Below are positions 10,401 through 18,646 of a stretch of DNA of 64,000 nt, piece by piece (position 1 is the first letter of the stretch; each line of letters starts with the position of its first letter). The stretch is from Streptomyces sp. NBC_01445. Lineage in GTDB: Bacteria > Actinomycetota > Actinomycetes > Streptomycetales > Streptomycetaceae. Made by a program: the position numbers and the translations under genes. The stretch covers positions 6,197,001 to 6,261,000 of the forward strand of contig NZ_CP109485.1 of assembly GCF_035918235.1 (NCBI RefSeq), written 5' to 3'. Under the pieces are notes generated by a model. It did no database searches. It had not been told where the DNA came from and saw only the letters and a list, made by a program, of their open reading frames with translations.

Positions 10401-10755
10401 TCTCGCCGCCGTGCAGCAGATGCACACCGCCCGCGTCGGGCCCCGCCACCACATGGAGCTGCGCCGCCGCGCCCTCGATCTCGGGTCCCGGCTCGGCGGG
10501 AACACCCAGGGACAGCACGGCCCCGTCGGTCAGCGGCGGCTCGCCCAGCGTGCAGCGCTGCCCGTCGAGCCGCTCGGGTCCCGCGTAGAGAATCGCCGTG
10601 CCCTCGCCGCCCGCGACGGCCGTCACCAGGGCGGAGGCCACCGCGGCGAGCGCGGTGCCCGCCGGGGCGGTCACCAGCACGTCGCACGACGCCGCGCGGT
10701 CTTGCGGGTCGGGGCGCGTCCCCAGGGGGTCTACGACGGTCAGCCGGATCTGCAT
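7417..10755 (-). CDS. FHA domain-FtsK/SpoIIIE-type ATPase fusion
   Basis: 1112 aa from ATG 10755. Residues about 95-190 form a forkhead-associated domain with the phosphothreonine-binding pattern VGRSADAD...SRMHC...LGSTNGTTVDG. A long Pro/Gly/Arg-rich low-complexity region follows. The C-terminal half is an FtsK/SpoIIIE-like P-loop domain: Walker A GPAGSGRTELL near residue 800 (Arg where Lys-Thr is usual, seen in some of these actinobacterial proteins) and a Walker B-like RLVVLVDDLDAL near residue 950. No membrane segment is evident. It is divergent from the kinase gene pkaA, so a kinase could phosphorylate a partner that this FHA domain reads (inference). A relation to type VII EccC ATPases is possible, but the three-ATPase layout is absent. 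Exact role unknown. Confidence 0.85.
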   Translation of the reverse strand: MQIRLTVVDPLGTRPDPQDRAASCDVLVTAPAGTALAAVASALVTAVAGGEGTAILYAGPERLDGQRCTLGEPPLTDGAVLSLGVPAEPGPEIEGAAAQLHVVAGPDAGGVHLLHGGEIRVGRSADADVALDDPDVSRMHCAVTLGTDGRVTVTDLGSTNGTTVDGSPVGDRPARLAPGALLRLGESTLRLAPEGAAGSSSFTGFSGSSGPVLRTAPDGEGHVRVTAPDAGDSGALSSQPGLAGETRHAYGPAALAAGSGPVVPEQAGPPAAESTPTITPARGTPVPREQRRRGGLGAWARRLAGGRTGEDGSPYDTGAHHGEPPHVPETFAPASPSSRGSSESWPDAAALLLTALGPGPRLWERGPEHPEALAVRLGTDDRTAPDRTGLLPGVPVTVGLREAGALGLAGPRARLSGVARSVVAQLAALHSPDALEIVLVSTDRSRSVQDRAAEWSWLGWLPHLRPAHGQDCRLLLAYDREQAVARTGELLRRLDDHIADESRRPDAGPAAARAGQQPAGFGPMVPRSRSGEAADAGERGGRMPGPYGHEGAGGRSSDAPADGHADFRPTADREPRTTDHPAGHPAAEETWPPQGSGAGHRWTGPLTVLVVDGDPGSAGLREATVRLATEGGRAGIHVICLAEAPASSPASPVTQTYEMACAVSPAFKSCGAVALLSGDVATALRLMRTSHGQVVGHGTVAAIDAVSAAWAERFARAIAPLRTDSGPSEPHPRVSAPLPQIARLLDELGLARATPASLMARWAAAGDDTEALGGRAWAVLGAGPRGPVVVDLAAEGPHLLIEGPAGSGRTELLRSIAASLAAAERPDRLGLVLVDGRDGTGGADRGDGLRVCTDLPHVTTHLAANDPVRMREFAQSLAAELKRRAELLGRRHFAEWHTQREVSGRMVAQRPAPPRTADQGAGDLDTPPSSTLRLRPAAARKEADPAPPLPRLVVLVDDLDALLSPPLGSPGRPAAGSVVRALEAVVRDGERLGVHLVAARASASEPAWGVALRVVLDAPSAGPDDPAPGRGRLSGADGRELAFQAGRVTGRIPRTATQRPTVVPLDWTRMGDPPARRPVRELGNGPTDLALLASALERAARSVAAQEVPSLL

Positions 10756-11158
10756 CGCGTCAGCGGTCCCTTCTGCGCGGGCGCCCGGGAAGGGGCTGCA
10801 CCGCGGTCACCCCACCGCAGATCCCCCACCGCACAACGGGCACGTAGGCCAGTACGAGAGGCATCCTCGCACTTGCCACCGACAACACGCCCGTCGGCCA
10901 CCCGTAAGTGATCTTGATTGGTCGGCTCTGCCCGCAAAAGTGCCTGCATGATGCCGCTTGGGACCGCTCACCCCCTTGCCGGCGGCAACCAACCGCCCAC
11001 CCCGGGCGTCTTTCCGTCGAACGTGGCTGTGGCGGGCGGGGAGTCGCGGAAGATCAACAGACAAAGGGTTGTTCGACGGCACTACAGTGGGTCGGAACAC
11101 CCAAGAACGAGCAAGACCAAGCAGTACGCCAGTACGCAGCAAGCAGGGAGCGCATGAC
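10756..11158. other. 403-bp divergent intergenic region between the FHA-FtsK and pkaA genes
   Basis: No convincing gene is seen here. Short open frames run through but lack ribosome sites and family features. The region must hold the promoters for both genes; TACAGT at 11083-11088 resembles a -10 box for pkaA but has no good -35 partner. A GGGAG ribosome site at about 11145 precedes the pkaA GTG start. Confidence 0.4.
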
Positions 11159-12817
11159 GTGCGGCCGGTAGGCAGTAAATACCTGCTCGAGGAGCCGCTC
11201 GGACGCGGCGCCACGGGCACCGTCTGGCGGGCCCGCCAGCGGGAGACCGCGGGGGCCGAGGCGGCCGTTGCCGGGCAGCCCGGCGAGACCGTGGCGATCA
11301 AGGTCCTCAAGGAGGAGCTCGCCAACGACGCGGATGTCGTGATGCGCTTCCTGCGCGAGCGCTCCGTGCTGCTCCGCCTGACGCACCCCAACATCGTGCG
11401 CACCCGCGACCTGGTCGTCGAGGGCGAGCTCCTCGCCCTCGTCATGGACCTGGTCGACGGCCCTGACCTGCACCGCTACCTCCGCGAGAACGGCCCCTTC
11501 TCCCCGGTGGCCGCGTCCTTGCTGACCGCCCAGGTCGCGGACGCGCTCGCGGCGAGCCACGCGGACGGCGTCGTGCACCGCGACCTGAAGCCGGCGAACG
11601 TCCTGCTGAAGCAGGACGGCGGTGAGATGCATCCCATGCTCACCGACTTCGGCATCGCCCGCCTCGCCGACTCCCCGGGCCTGACCCGCACCCACGAGTT
11701 CGTCGGCACGCCCGCGTACGTCGCGCCGGAGTCCGCCGAGGGCCGCCCGCAGACCAGCGCGGTGGACATCTACGGCGCCGGAATCCTGCTGTACGAGCTG
11801 GTCACCGGCCGGCCCCCGTTCTCCGGCGGCTCCGCGCTCGAGGTCCTGCACCAGCACCTGAGCGCCGAACCGCGCCGCCCGTCCACCGTGCCCGACCCGC
11901 TGTGGACGGTCATAGAACGCTGCCTGCGCAAGAACCCCGAGGAGCGCCCCAGCGCCGAGAACCTCGCCCGCGGCCTGCGCGCCGTCGCCGAGGGCATCGG
12001 CGTGCACGCGAACTCCGCGCAGATCGCGGCGGCCGAGGGCGTCGGCGCCCTGCTGATGCCGGACCCGGCGCCCGCGCAGGTGCCGGGCGTGCCCGGCGCT
12101 GCCGACCCGACACAGGTCCTGCCCAGCAACGCCGGCTCGTACGACCCGAACGCGGCGACGAGCGTCATGCAGTCCACCGGCACCGGTGACGCCGACCCCA
12201 CCTCGGTCCTGCCGAACCGGGGCGCCGCCGACCCGACGGCCGTCATGCCGCCGGTCCCGCCGCACCAGCCGGGCGCGAACCCGGACGACCCGCACCCCTG
12301 GCAGAACCAGATGCGGGCGGCCCGCGACCGCAACGAGCAGACGCAGGTCCAGTACCTGAACCCGAACGAAGACCCGCTGCGCCGCCGGCCGCAGCGCCAG
12401 CAGGGGCGCCCGCAGCAGCCGCCCCAGCAGCAGTACGCGCCCCAGCAGCCCCGCCGGCAGCAGCCGCACCCCCAGCAGCAGCAGTACGCGCCGCAGCCTC
12501 AGCAGCAGCAGTACGCGCCGCAGCAGCAGCCCCGCCAGCCGCAGCCGCAGGCGCCGCAGCGTGAGCCGCGGCAGCCGAGGCAGCGCAGTGCGAACCGGAC
12601 GAAGATCCCGGGGCTCGGCTGCCTCAAGGGCTGTCTCGTCATGATCGTCATGCTGTTCGTGGTGAGCTGGCTCGTCTGGGAGTTCACCCCGCTCCAGCAC
12701 TGGATCGGCACGGGCAAGTCCTACTGGGGCACGTTGTCGGACTGGTACGACACGGTCTCCCGCTGGATCGGCGACCTTGGTGGCGGGGGTTCCGGTGGCG
12801 GGGGTTCCGCCAACTAG
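11159..12817 (+). CDS. pkaA: membrane-anchored Ser/Thr protein kinase (PkaA-like)
   Basis: 552 aa from GTG 11159, chosen because a GGGAG site precedes it and the kinase domain (YLLEEPLGRGATGTV) begins eight residues later. Kinase landmarks: glycine loop, VAIK lysine 48, catalytic HRDLKPANVLL (Asp 142), DFGIA (Asp 163) and GTPAYVAPE in the activation segment. Residues about 390-480 are a Gln/Pro-rich linker with repeated QQYAP motifs. A single membrane helix near residues 486-507 (CLVMIVMLFVVSWLVW) is followed by a short Gly-rich outer tail without PASTA repeats. The name rests on the pair of kinases just upstream of prfB, the arrangement known for S. coelicolor pkaA/pkaB. Neighbour of an FHA protein, a possible partner. 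Confidence 0.85.
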   Translation: MRPVGSKYLLEEPLGRGATGTVWRARQRETAGAEAAVAGQPGETVAIKVLKEELANDADVVMRFLRERSVLLRLTHPNIVRTRDLVVEGELLALVMDLVDGPDLHRYLRENGPFSPVAASLLTAQVADALAASHADGVVHRDLKPANVLLKQDGGEMHPMLTDFGIARLADSPGLTRTHEFVGTPAYVAPESAEGRPQTSAVDIYGAGILLYELVTGRPPFSGGSALEVLHQHLSAEPRRPSTVPDPLWTVIERCLRKNPEERPSAENLARGLRAVAEGIGVHANSAQIAAAEGVGALLMPDPAPAQVPGVPGAADPTQVLPSNAGSYDPNAATSVMQSTGTGDADPTSVLPNRGAADPTAVMPPVPPHQPGANPDDPHPWQNQMRAARDRNEQTQVQYLNPNEDPLRRRPQRQQGRPQQPPQQQYAPQQPRRQQPHPQQQQYAPQPQQQQYAPQQQPRQPQPQAPQREPRQPRQRSANRTKIPGLGCLKGCLVMIVMLFVVSWLVWEFTPLQHWIGTGKSYWGTLSDWYDTVSRWIGDLGGGGSGGGGSAN

Positions 12818-12988
12818 CGGGGATTGCGGCACCTGTTGGGTTCCGGCACCTGAAAAACGCCCCACGGCCCCGCTTCGGCCGTGAGGTTGGAGATTTGTCG
12901 ACTTCCGGGGGTGATTTCCCCCGTGGATGTGATGGTTGGCGTCCGAGCCGCGTAGCTTGGGCGCCAACACGCGTCTGTAGGAGCAGTC

Positions 12989-14223
12989 TTGGCACGGAAG
13001 ATCGGCAGCCGGTACACCGCGAACCAGATCCTGGGACGCGGCAGCGCCGGCACGGTGTGGCTGGGCGAGGGACCCGAGGGGCCCGTCGCCATCAAGCTGT
13101 TGCGTGAGGACCTGGCCTCCGACCAGGAGCTCGTGGGCCGCTTCGTCCAGGAGCGCACGGCCCTGCTCAGCCTCGACCACCCGCGCGTGGTCGGCGTCCG
13201 TGACCTGGTGGTCGACGGGAACGACCTCGCCCTGGTCATGGACCTCGTACGCGGCACCGACCTGCGCACCCGCCTCGACCGCGAGCGGCGCCTGGCCCCC
13301 GAGGCCGCGGTCGCCATCGTCGCCGACATCGCGGACGGCCTCGCCGCCGCGCACGCCGCCGGGATCGTGCACCGCGACGTGAAGCCGGAGAACGTCCTCC
13401 TGGACATGCAGGGCCCCCTCGGCCCCGGCGGCTCCCACCCGGCGCTCCTGACCGACTTCGGCGTCGCCAAGCTCATCGACTCCCCGCGCCGCACCCGCGC
13501 CACGAAGATCATCGGCACCCCGGACTACCTCGCCCCCGAACTCATCGAGGGTCTCCCGCCGCGCGCCGCCGTCGACATCTACGCCCTGGCGACGGTCCTG
13601 TACGAGCTGCTCGCCGGCTTCACGCCCTTCGGCGGCGGCCACCCCGGCGCGATCCTGCGCCGGCACGTCACGGAGACGGTCGTCCCGCTGCCCGGCATCC
13701 CCGACGAGCTGTGGCAGCTCCTCGTCCAGTGCCTGGCGAAGGCGCCCGCGTCCCGCCTGCGCGCCTCCGAGCTGGGGGACCGCCTGCGCGAACAGCTGCC
13801 CCAGCTCGCCGGGATGGCGCCCCTCGACGTGGACGAGCCGGACACCGAGCCCGACCCGGAGCCGGAGGCCGCCCCGGCCGCGCCAGAGGCGCCCGCCGCC
13901 CGCCGCGGCGCCGTCCCCCTGGTCCCCGGCGCGACCCCGGCCGACTCCAACAGGGACACGCACACGTCGATGCGCGTCCCGGCCCCCGACGAGCTGGCGG
14001 GCGGCGCCCGCGGCACCGCCCGCGCCCCCGCGCGGCCGGCGCACCCCGCCCCGGCTCGGCCCGCCACCGCGCCTCCGCCCGCCGCCGCAGGATCACCCTC
14101 GGCATCGCCGGAGCCGTCCTGGTGGCGGCGGCCGGCATCGGCACGTGGGCGGCCGTGGGCGGCGACGACGCGGACGCGACCCCCGGCAAGAACCCCGGAC
14201 AGTCGGCCCCCGCCTCCCCCTGA
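12989..14223 (+). CDS. pkaB: Ser/Thr protein kinase (PkaB-like), reading frame disrupted near its membrane anchor
   Basis: It starts at TTG 12989 behind GGAG. The kinase domain is intact: [14 protein letters not shown] (Lys 36), [11 protein letters not shown] (Asp 130), [16 protein letters not shown]. After a Pro/Ala-rich linker this frame loses family character at about 14050-14090. The expected basic stop-transfer and membrane helix ([19 protein letters not shown]), ending in a stop at 14221-14223, lie in the next frame. Read literally, the first frame continues without a stop into prfB. One missing base, real or from assembly, between about 14000 and 14070 would explain this; the end given here is that of the restored gene. 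The 171-bp gap after pkaA holds only small GC hairpins. Confidence 0.75.
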
Positions 14224-14302
14224 GACGGCCCGGCAGAGCGCCCGGACCCGGCCCCGCGGCCACCAGGACCGGAGCACTTGCCCCAGCCGTTACGCTGGTG
14301 TC

Positions 14303-15409
14303 GTGGCAGTCGTCGACGTATCCGAAGAGCTCAAGTCCCTCTCCTCGACCATGGAGTCGATCGAGGCCGTCCTGGACCTCGACAAGCTGAGGGCAGATAT
14401 CGCCGTGCTCGAGGAGCAGGCGGCCGCACCGTCCCTGTGGGACGACCCCGACGCGGCACAGAAGATCACCAGCAAGCTGAGTCACCTCCAGGCCGAGGTG
14501 CGCAAGGCGGAGACCCTGCGCGGCAGGATCGACGACCTGAGCGTGCTCTTCGAGATGGCCGAGGAGGAGGACGACCCGGACACCCGTGCCGAGGCCGAGT
14601 CCGAGATGACCTCCGTCAAGAAGGCGCTCGACGAGATGGAGGTCCGCACCCTCCTGTCCGGTGAGTACGACTCTCGTGAGGCGCTGGTCAACATCCGCGC
14701 CGAGGCGGGCGGCGTCGACGCCGCGGACTTCGCCGAGCAGCTCCAGCGCATGTACCTGCGCTGGGCCGAGCGCCACGGCTACAAGACCGAGGTCTACGAG
14801 ACGTCGTACGCGGAAGAGGCCGGCATCAAGTCGACCACCTTCGCCGTGCAGATCCCGTACGCGTACGGGACGCTCTCGGTCGAGCAGGGCACGCACCGCC
14901 TGGTCCGTATCTCGCCCTTCGACAACCAGGGCCGCCGCCAGACGTCCTTCGCGGGCGTCGAGGTGCTCCCGGTCGTCGAGACGACCGACCACGTCGAGAT
15001 CGACGAGTCGGAGCTGCGCGTGGACGTCTACCGCTCCTCGGGCCCCGGCGGCCAGGGCGTGAACACGACGGACTCCGCGGTCCGCCTGACCCACCTGCCC
15101 ACCGGCATCGTGGTCTCCTGCCAGAACGAGCGCTCGCAGATCCAGAACAAGGCGACGGCCATGAACGTTCTGCAGGCCAAGCTCCTCGAGCGGCAGCGTC
15201 AGGAGGAGCGGGCCAAGATGGACGCCCTCAAGGGCGACGGCGGCAGCTCCTGGGGAAACCAGATGCGTTCGTACGTCCTGCACCCGTACCAGATGGTCAA
15301 GGACCTCCGGACGGAATTCGAGGTCGGTAATCCGCAGTCGGTGCTCGACGGCGAGATCGACGGTTTCCTCGAAGCGGGAATTCGCTGGCGCAAGCAGCAG
15401 GAGAAGTAA
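14303..15409 (+). CDS. prfB: peptide chain release factor 2
   Basis: 368 aa from GTG 14303 ([19 protein letters not shown]), the normal RF2 length. RF2 recognises UGA and UAA and triggers peptidyl-tRNA hydrolysis on the ribosome. Visible marks: an N-terminal coiled coil, the SPF stop-codon-reading tripeptide in [18 protein letters not shown], and the GGQ catalytic motif in [17 protein letters not shown]. No internal UGA or frameshift site of the E. coli type is present. The open frame extends upstream through the kinase gene only because of the pkaB frame disruption. A perfect hairpin terminator follows 27 bases after the stop. Confidence 0.95.
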   Translation: MAVVDVSEELKSLSSTMESIEAVLDLDKLRADIAVLEEQAAAPSLWDDPDAAQKITSKLSHLQAEVRKAETLRGRIDDLSVLFEMAEEEDDPDTRAEAESEMTSVKKALDEMEVRTLLSGEYDSREALVNIRAEAGGVDAADFAEQLQRMYLRWAERHGYKTEVYETSYAEEAGIKSTTFAVQIPYAYGTLSVEQGTHRLVRISPFDNQGRRQTSFAGVEVLPVVETTDHVEIDESELRVDVYRSSGPGGQGVNTTDSAVRLTHLPTGIVVSCQNERSQIQNKATAMNVLQAKLLERQRQEERAKMDALKGDGGSSWGNQMRSYVLHPYQMVKDLRTEFEVGNPQSVLDGEIDGFLEAGIRWRKQQEK

Positions 15410-15436
15410 CCCCAGGTCTTTTCCAGCTTTGTCGAC

Positions 15437-15473
15437 AAGGCAACTGCCGCCCACCGGGCGGCAGTTGCCTTTT
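15437..15473 (+). terminator. intrinsic terminator after prfB
   Basis: A perfect 15-bp stem, aaggcaactgccgcc/ggcggcagttgcctt, with a 5-nt loop and a following T-run. The 226 bp from here to the next start at 15700 show no gene and presumably hold the promoter of the sortase-substrate gene. Confidence 0.9.
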
Positions 15474-15699
15474 ACGTCACAGTCACATGTCCGTACGTCG
15501 GTCAACTCCCTAGATTTCGGGCATCACGTACGCAACGACCTTGACGCTGACATGAAAACTGGGAAGGCTGACGCGCGGCATGCGTATCAGTGGGACGCGT
15601 GTGAACCGGGGGACGGGCCGACAGCGGCCGACTACCCCCGGGCGGCCCCCGTCCCGCGCGCTGCTCCATCAACGATTAGCTACTGGGGGTAGCAGGCAG

Positions 15700-16350
15700 A
15701 TGACCAAGAAGACGCGCATCCGTGTCGCGCGGATAGCAGCCGGTGCGGTGATCGCGGCGGGTGCGTCGCTGACCGCCGCGGGCGCCGCTTCGGCCCTCGA
15801 CATCGGCGTCAACCTTCCGGGCGCCGGCGTGAACGTGCACGCGGGCGAGGACGGTGTCGCGGCCGGTGTGAGCCTCGGCGGTGACGAGGACCCGACGGAC
15901 CCGCCCACCGGCCTCCCGACGGACCCGACGGACCCGCCCACCGAGGACCCGACGGACCCGCCCACCTCGGAGCCGACGGACCCGACGGAGGAGCCCACCG
16001 AGCCGACCGAGGACCCGACCGCACCGACCGAGGACCCGACCGACCCGGGTAACGGGAACGGCGGCGGCAACGGCGGTGGCGGCGGTCACCACGGCGGCGG
16101 GAACGGCAACACCGACCCCGACGGCGGCAACAACCCGGTCGAGCAGGGCCAGGGCAAGGACAGCCTGCAGGACACCGGCTCCGTGCCGGCCGCCCAGCCG
16201 GCCCAGAACGGCAAGTCCGGCGGTGAGCTGGCCGAGACCGGCGCCGCCGAGACCACGTTCCTGCTGATCGGCGCCGCGACGATGATCGCCGGCGGCATCG
16301 GCTTCCGCATGCTGCCCCGCCTCGTCAGCGGCGGCCGCACGGTTGCCTAA
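15700..16350 (+). CDS. LAETG sortase-anchored surface protein
   Basis: 216 aa from ATG 15700 behind GGGGGTAGCAGG. Layout: signal peptide (basic start, hydrophobic core, cut near ASA-LD), a short conserved stretch (IGVNLPGAGVNVHAGED), then an acidic Pro/Thr repeat of DPTDPP/EDPT units at about residues 65-115, a Gly/His-rich spacer, and the wall-sorting signal LAETG, a hydrophobic helix (FLLIGAATMIAGGIG) and a basic tail. LAXTG is the usual substrate motif of Streptomyces class E sortases, so the protein is probably linked covalently to peptidoglycan. No enzymatic domain is seen; the repeat probably spans the wall. It stands alone, closed by a terminator shared with the convergent gene. Confidence 0.88.
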   Translation: MTKKTRIRVARIAAGAVIAAGASLTAAGAASALDIGVNLPGAGVNVHAGEDGVAAGVSLGGDEDPTDPPTGLPTDPTDPPTEDPTDPPTSEPTDPTEEPTEPTEDPTAPTEDPTDPGNGNGGGNGGGGGHHGGGNGNTDPDGGNNPVEQGQGKDSLQDTGSVPAAQPAQNGKSGGELAETGAAETTFLLIGAATMIAGGIGFRMLPRLVSGGRTVA

Positions 16351-16394
16351 GCAGTCGTGGTGACGTACGTCATGTACGTCCGCACGTAACGCGA

Positions 16395-16425
16395 GAAGGG
16401 CCCGGAGCGTCGCTCCGGGCCCTTC
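16395..16425. terminator. bidirectional hairpin terminator
   Basis: A near-perfect inverted repeat, gaagggcccggagcg and its complement, between convergent genes (surface protein at 16350, zinc-ribbon gene at 16434). Confidence 0.8.
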
Positions 16426-16433
16426 CTCGTGTC

Positions 16434-16625
16434 CTAGACGGTCTGGTGCGCGAGGAGCGCCACCGCCGCGATGAGCACAGCCACCAGGGCTATCAGGGCC
16501 ATCGGGTGAAGCCCCGCGAACGGGCTCTCCTGCTGAAGCCGCTCGCGGTTCGCCCGGCACACGGGGCAGCGGCCCTCGCTCACAGGCGCCGCGCAGTTCG
16601 CGCACACCAGCCGGTCATAGGTCAT
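16434..16625 (-). CDS. small zinc-ribbon membrane protein
   Basis: 63 aa from ATG 16625 behind GAGGAAGAG. The N-terminus has two Cys pairs (CANC and CPVC), a zinc ribbon, followed by a single C-terminal hydrophobic helix (MALIALVAVLIAAVALLA). Small proteins of this build are common next to actinobacterial ftsEX, but no function is known to me. It is divergent from ftsE. The 291 bp between them contain no gene; TATGGT at about 16866 could be a -10 box for ftsE but lacks a good -35. Confidence 0.75.
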   Translation of the reverse strand: MTYDRLVCANCAAPVSEGRCPVCRANRERLQQESPFAGLHPMALIALVAVLIAAVALLAHQTV

Positions 16626-16916
16626 GCGCTCTTCCTCCTCCCGCGCGGCGGAGCCGCCACAGCGTAATTCTCTCCGCACAACGCTCCGGGGACCGCAACC
16701 GTTCCCCCTACCACTGTGCCAGCTTCCAGGGATTTCGGCGCGCCTCCCCGGATGCTGCCCCTTTGGACCCGTTCCGTTCCTGCCACGACCCGCCCACGAC
16801 CAGGCAATCAACGGGACAAAACGCTCATCCAAGGACGCCGACTGCGCCGCGGAGCCCGGTTCGCGTATGGTCACGCTCACCTACCCCCGACGCCCACGAT
16901 GCACCGAGGCGCACCC

Positions 16917-17606
16917 GTGATCCGATTCGACAACGTCTCCAAGGCCTACCCCAAGCAGACCCGGCCCGCCCTCAGGGATGTGTCCCTCGAGGTCGAGCGC
17001 GGCGAATTCGTCTTCCTTGTGGGATCTTCCGGCTCCGGGAAGTCCACCTTCCTGCGGCTGATCCTGCGCGAGGAGCGCACCAGCCACGGCCAGGTGCACG
17101 TCCTGGGCAAGGACCTGGCACGACTGTCCAACTGGAAGGTGCCGCAGATGCGCCGCCAGCTCGGCACGGTCTTCCAGGACTTCCGGCTCCTGCCCAACAA
17201 GACCGTCGGCGAGAACGTCGCCTTCGCGCAGGAAGTCATCGGCAAGTCCCGAGGCGAGATCCGCAAGTCCGTGCCCCAGGTGCTCGACCTCGTCGGCCTG
17301 GGCGGCAAGGAGGACCGGATGCCCGGCGAGCTCTCCGGTGGTGAGCAGCAGCGCGTGGCCATCGCCCGCGCCTTCGTGAACCGCCCCAAGCTCCTGATCG
17401 CCGACGAGCCGACCGGCAACCTCGACCCGCAGACCTCGGTCGGCATCATGAAGCTGCTGGACCGGATCAACCGCACCGGGACGACCGTCGTGATGGCCAC
17501 CCACGATCAGCAGATCGTGGACCAGATGCGCAAGCGCGTCATCGAGCTGGAGAAGGGCCGTCTCGTCCGCGACCAGTCGCGCGGCGTCTACGGCTACCAG
17601 CACTGA
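16917..17606 (+). CDS. ftsE: cell division ATP-binding protein FtsE
   Basis: 229 aa from GTG 16917 ([12 protein letters not shown]). A complete ABC ATPase: Walker [11 protein letters not shown]-loop [13 protein letters not shown], signature [14 protein letters not shown], Walker [13 protein letters not shown] and H-loop ATHD. It works with FtsX at the division site, where the pair controls peptidoglycan hydrolases through the outside loop of FtsX. Longer upstream starts would add non-family sequence. It is 44 bp ahead of ftsX and clearly in one operon. Confidence 0.96.
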   Translation: MIRFDNVSKAYPKQTRPALRDVSLEVERGEFVFLVGSSGSGKSTFLRLILREERTSHGQVHVLGKDLARLSNWKVPQMRRQLGTVFQDFRLLPNKTVGENVAFAQEVIGKSRGEIRKSVPQVLDLVGLGGKEDRMPGELSGGEQQRVAIARAFVNRPKLLIADEPTGNLDPQTSVGIMKLLDRINRTGTTVVMATHDQQIVDQMRKRVIELEKGRLVRDQSRGVYGYQH

Positions 17607-17650
17607 GCCCCGTGAGCACCAGAGCACTGAGAAAGGCCTGAGCAGACGCC

Positions 17651-18568
17651 ATGCGCGCCCAATTCGTCCTGTCGGAGATCGGCGTCGGTCTCCGCCGAAA
17701 TCTCACGATGACCTTCGCGGTCATCGTCTCGGTCGCCCTCTCACTCGCCCTGTTCGGCGGCTCGCTGCTCATGCGTGACCAGGTGAGCACGATGAAGGGC
17801 TACTGGTACGACAAGGTCAACGTCTCGATCTTCCTGTGCAACAAGGGCGACGCCGAGTCGGACCCGAAGTGCGCCAAGGGAGCCGTCACCGCCGAGCAGA
17901 AGCAGCAGATCGTCTCCGACCTGGGCAAGATGCCGGTCGTCGAGAAGGTCTCCCACGAGTCGGCGGACCAGGCGTACAAGCACTACAAGGAGCAGTTCGG
18001 CGACTCCCCGCTGGCCAGCTCGCTGACGCCGGACCAGCTCCAGGAGTCGTACCGGATCAAGCTCAAGAACCCGGAGAAGTACCAGGTCGTCGCGACCGCC
18101 TTCGACGGGCGTGACGGGGTCCAGTCCGTGCAGGACCAGAAGGGCATCCTGGACAACCTCTTCGGACTCCTCAACGGCATGAACTGGGCGGCGCTCGCCG
18201 TGATGGCGCTGATGCTCGTCGTCGCGCTGATGCTGATCGTCAACACGGTGCGCGTCTCGGCGTTCAGCCGCCGCAGAGAGACCGGCATCATGCGCCTGGT
18301 CGGCGCGTCCAGCTTCTACATCCAGATGCCGTTCATCATGGAGGCCGCCGTCGCCGGAGTCATCGGCGGTGTGGTCGCCTGCGGCATGCTCCTCGTGGGC
18401 CGCTACTTCATGATCGACCACGGTCTGGCGCTCTCCGAGAAGCTGAACCTGATCAACTTCATCGGCTGGGACGCGGTCCTGGCCAAGCTGCCGCTCGTCC
18501 TCGCGATCGGCCTGCTGATGCCCGCGATCGCCGCTTTCTTCGCGTTGCGCAAGTATCTGAAGGTGTGA
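17651..18568 (+). CDS. ftsX: cell division protein FtsX (permease-like)
   Basis: 305 aa from ATG 17651. Typical FtsX topology: one N-terminal membrane helix (LTMTFAVIVSVALSLALFGG), an extracytoplasmic domain of about 130 residues, then three helices at the C-terminus including MALMLVVALMLIVNTVRVSAF and the conserved RRRETGIMRLVGAS loop. The outer domain has a Cys pair in FLCNKGDAESDPKC that may form a disulphide. Partner of FtsE just upstream. The S41 protease gene follows 78 bp later on the same strand, a recurrent neighbour. Confidence 0.95.
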   Translation: MRAQFVLSEIGVGLRRNLTMTFAVIVSVALSLALFGGSLLMRDQVSTMKGYWYDKVNVSIFLCNKGDAESDPKCAKGAVTAEQKQQIVSDLGKMPVVEKVSHESADQAYKHYKEQFGDSPLASSLTPDQLQESYRIKLKNPEKYQVVATAFDGRDGVQSVQDQKGILDNLFGLLNGMNWAALAVMALMLVVALMLIVNTVRVSAFSRRRETGIMRLVGASSFYIQMPFIMEAAVAGVIGGVVACGMLLVGRYFMIDHGLALSEKLNLINFIGWDAVLAKLPLVLAIGLLMPAIAAFFALRKYLKV

Positions 18569-18646
18569 CAAGTCTCCCCGGAGTTACAGGGCGCCGTACG
18601 GTTCAACGAGCCGTACGGCGCTTCGCGTTGTCCTAGACTCACCGTC

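Noticed and set aside
10908..11171. Leader peptide ending MTCGR across the pkaA start
   Set aside because: A short frame overlaps the GTG start, but it has no ribosome site or conserved feature that I can see.
14303..14400. Programmed frameshift in prfB as in E. coli
   Set aside because: The frame is continuous from GTG 14303 and has no early UGA; the frame problem lies upstream in the kinase gene.
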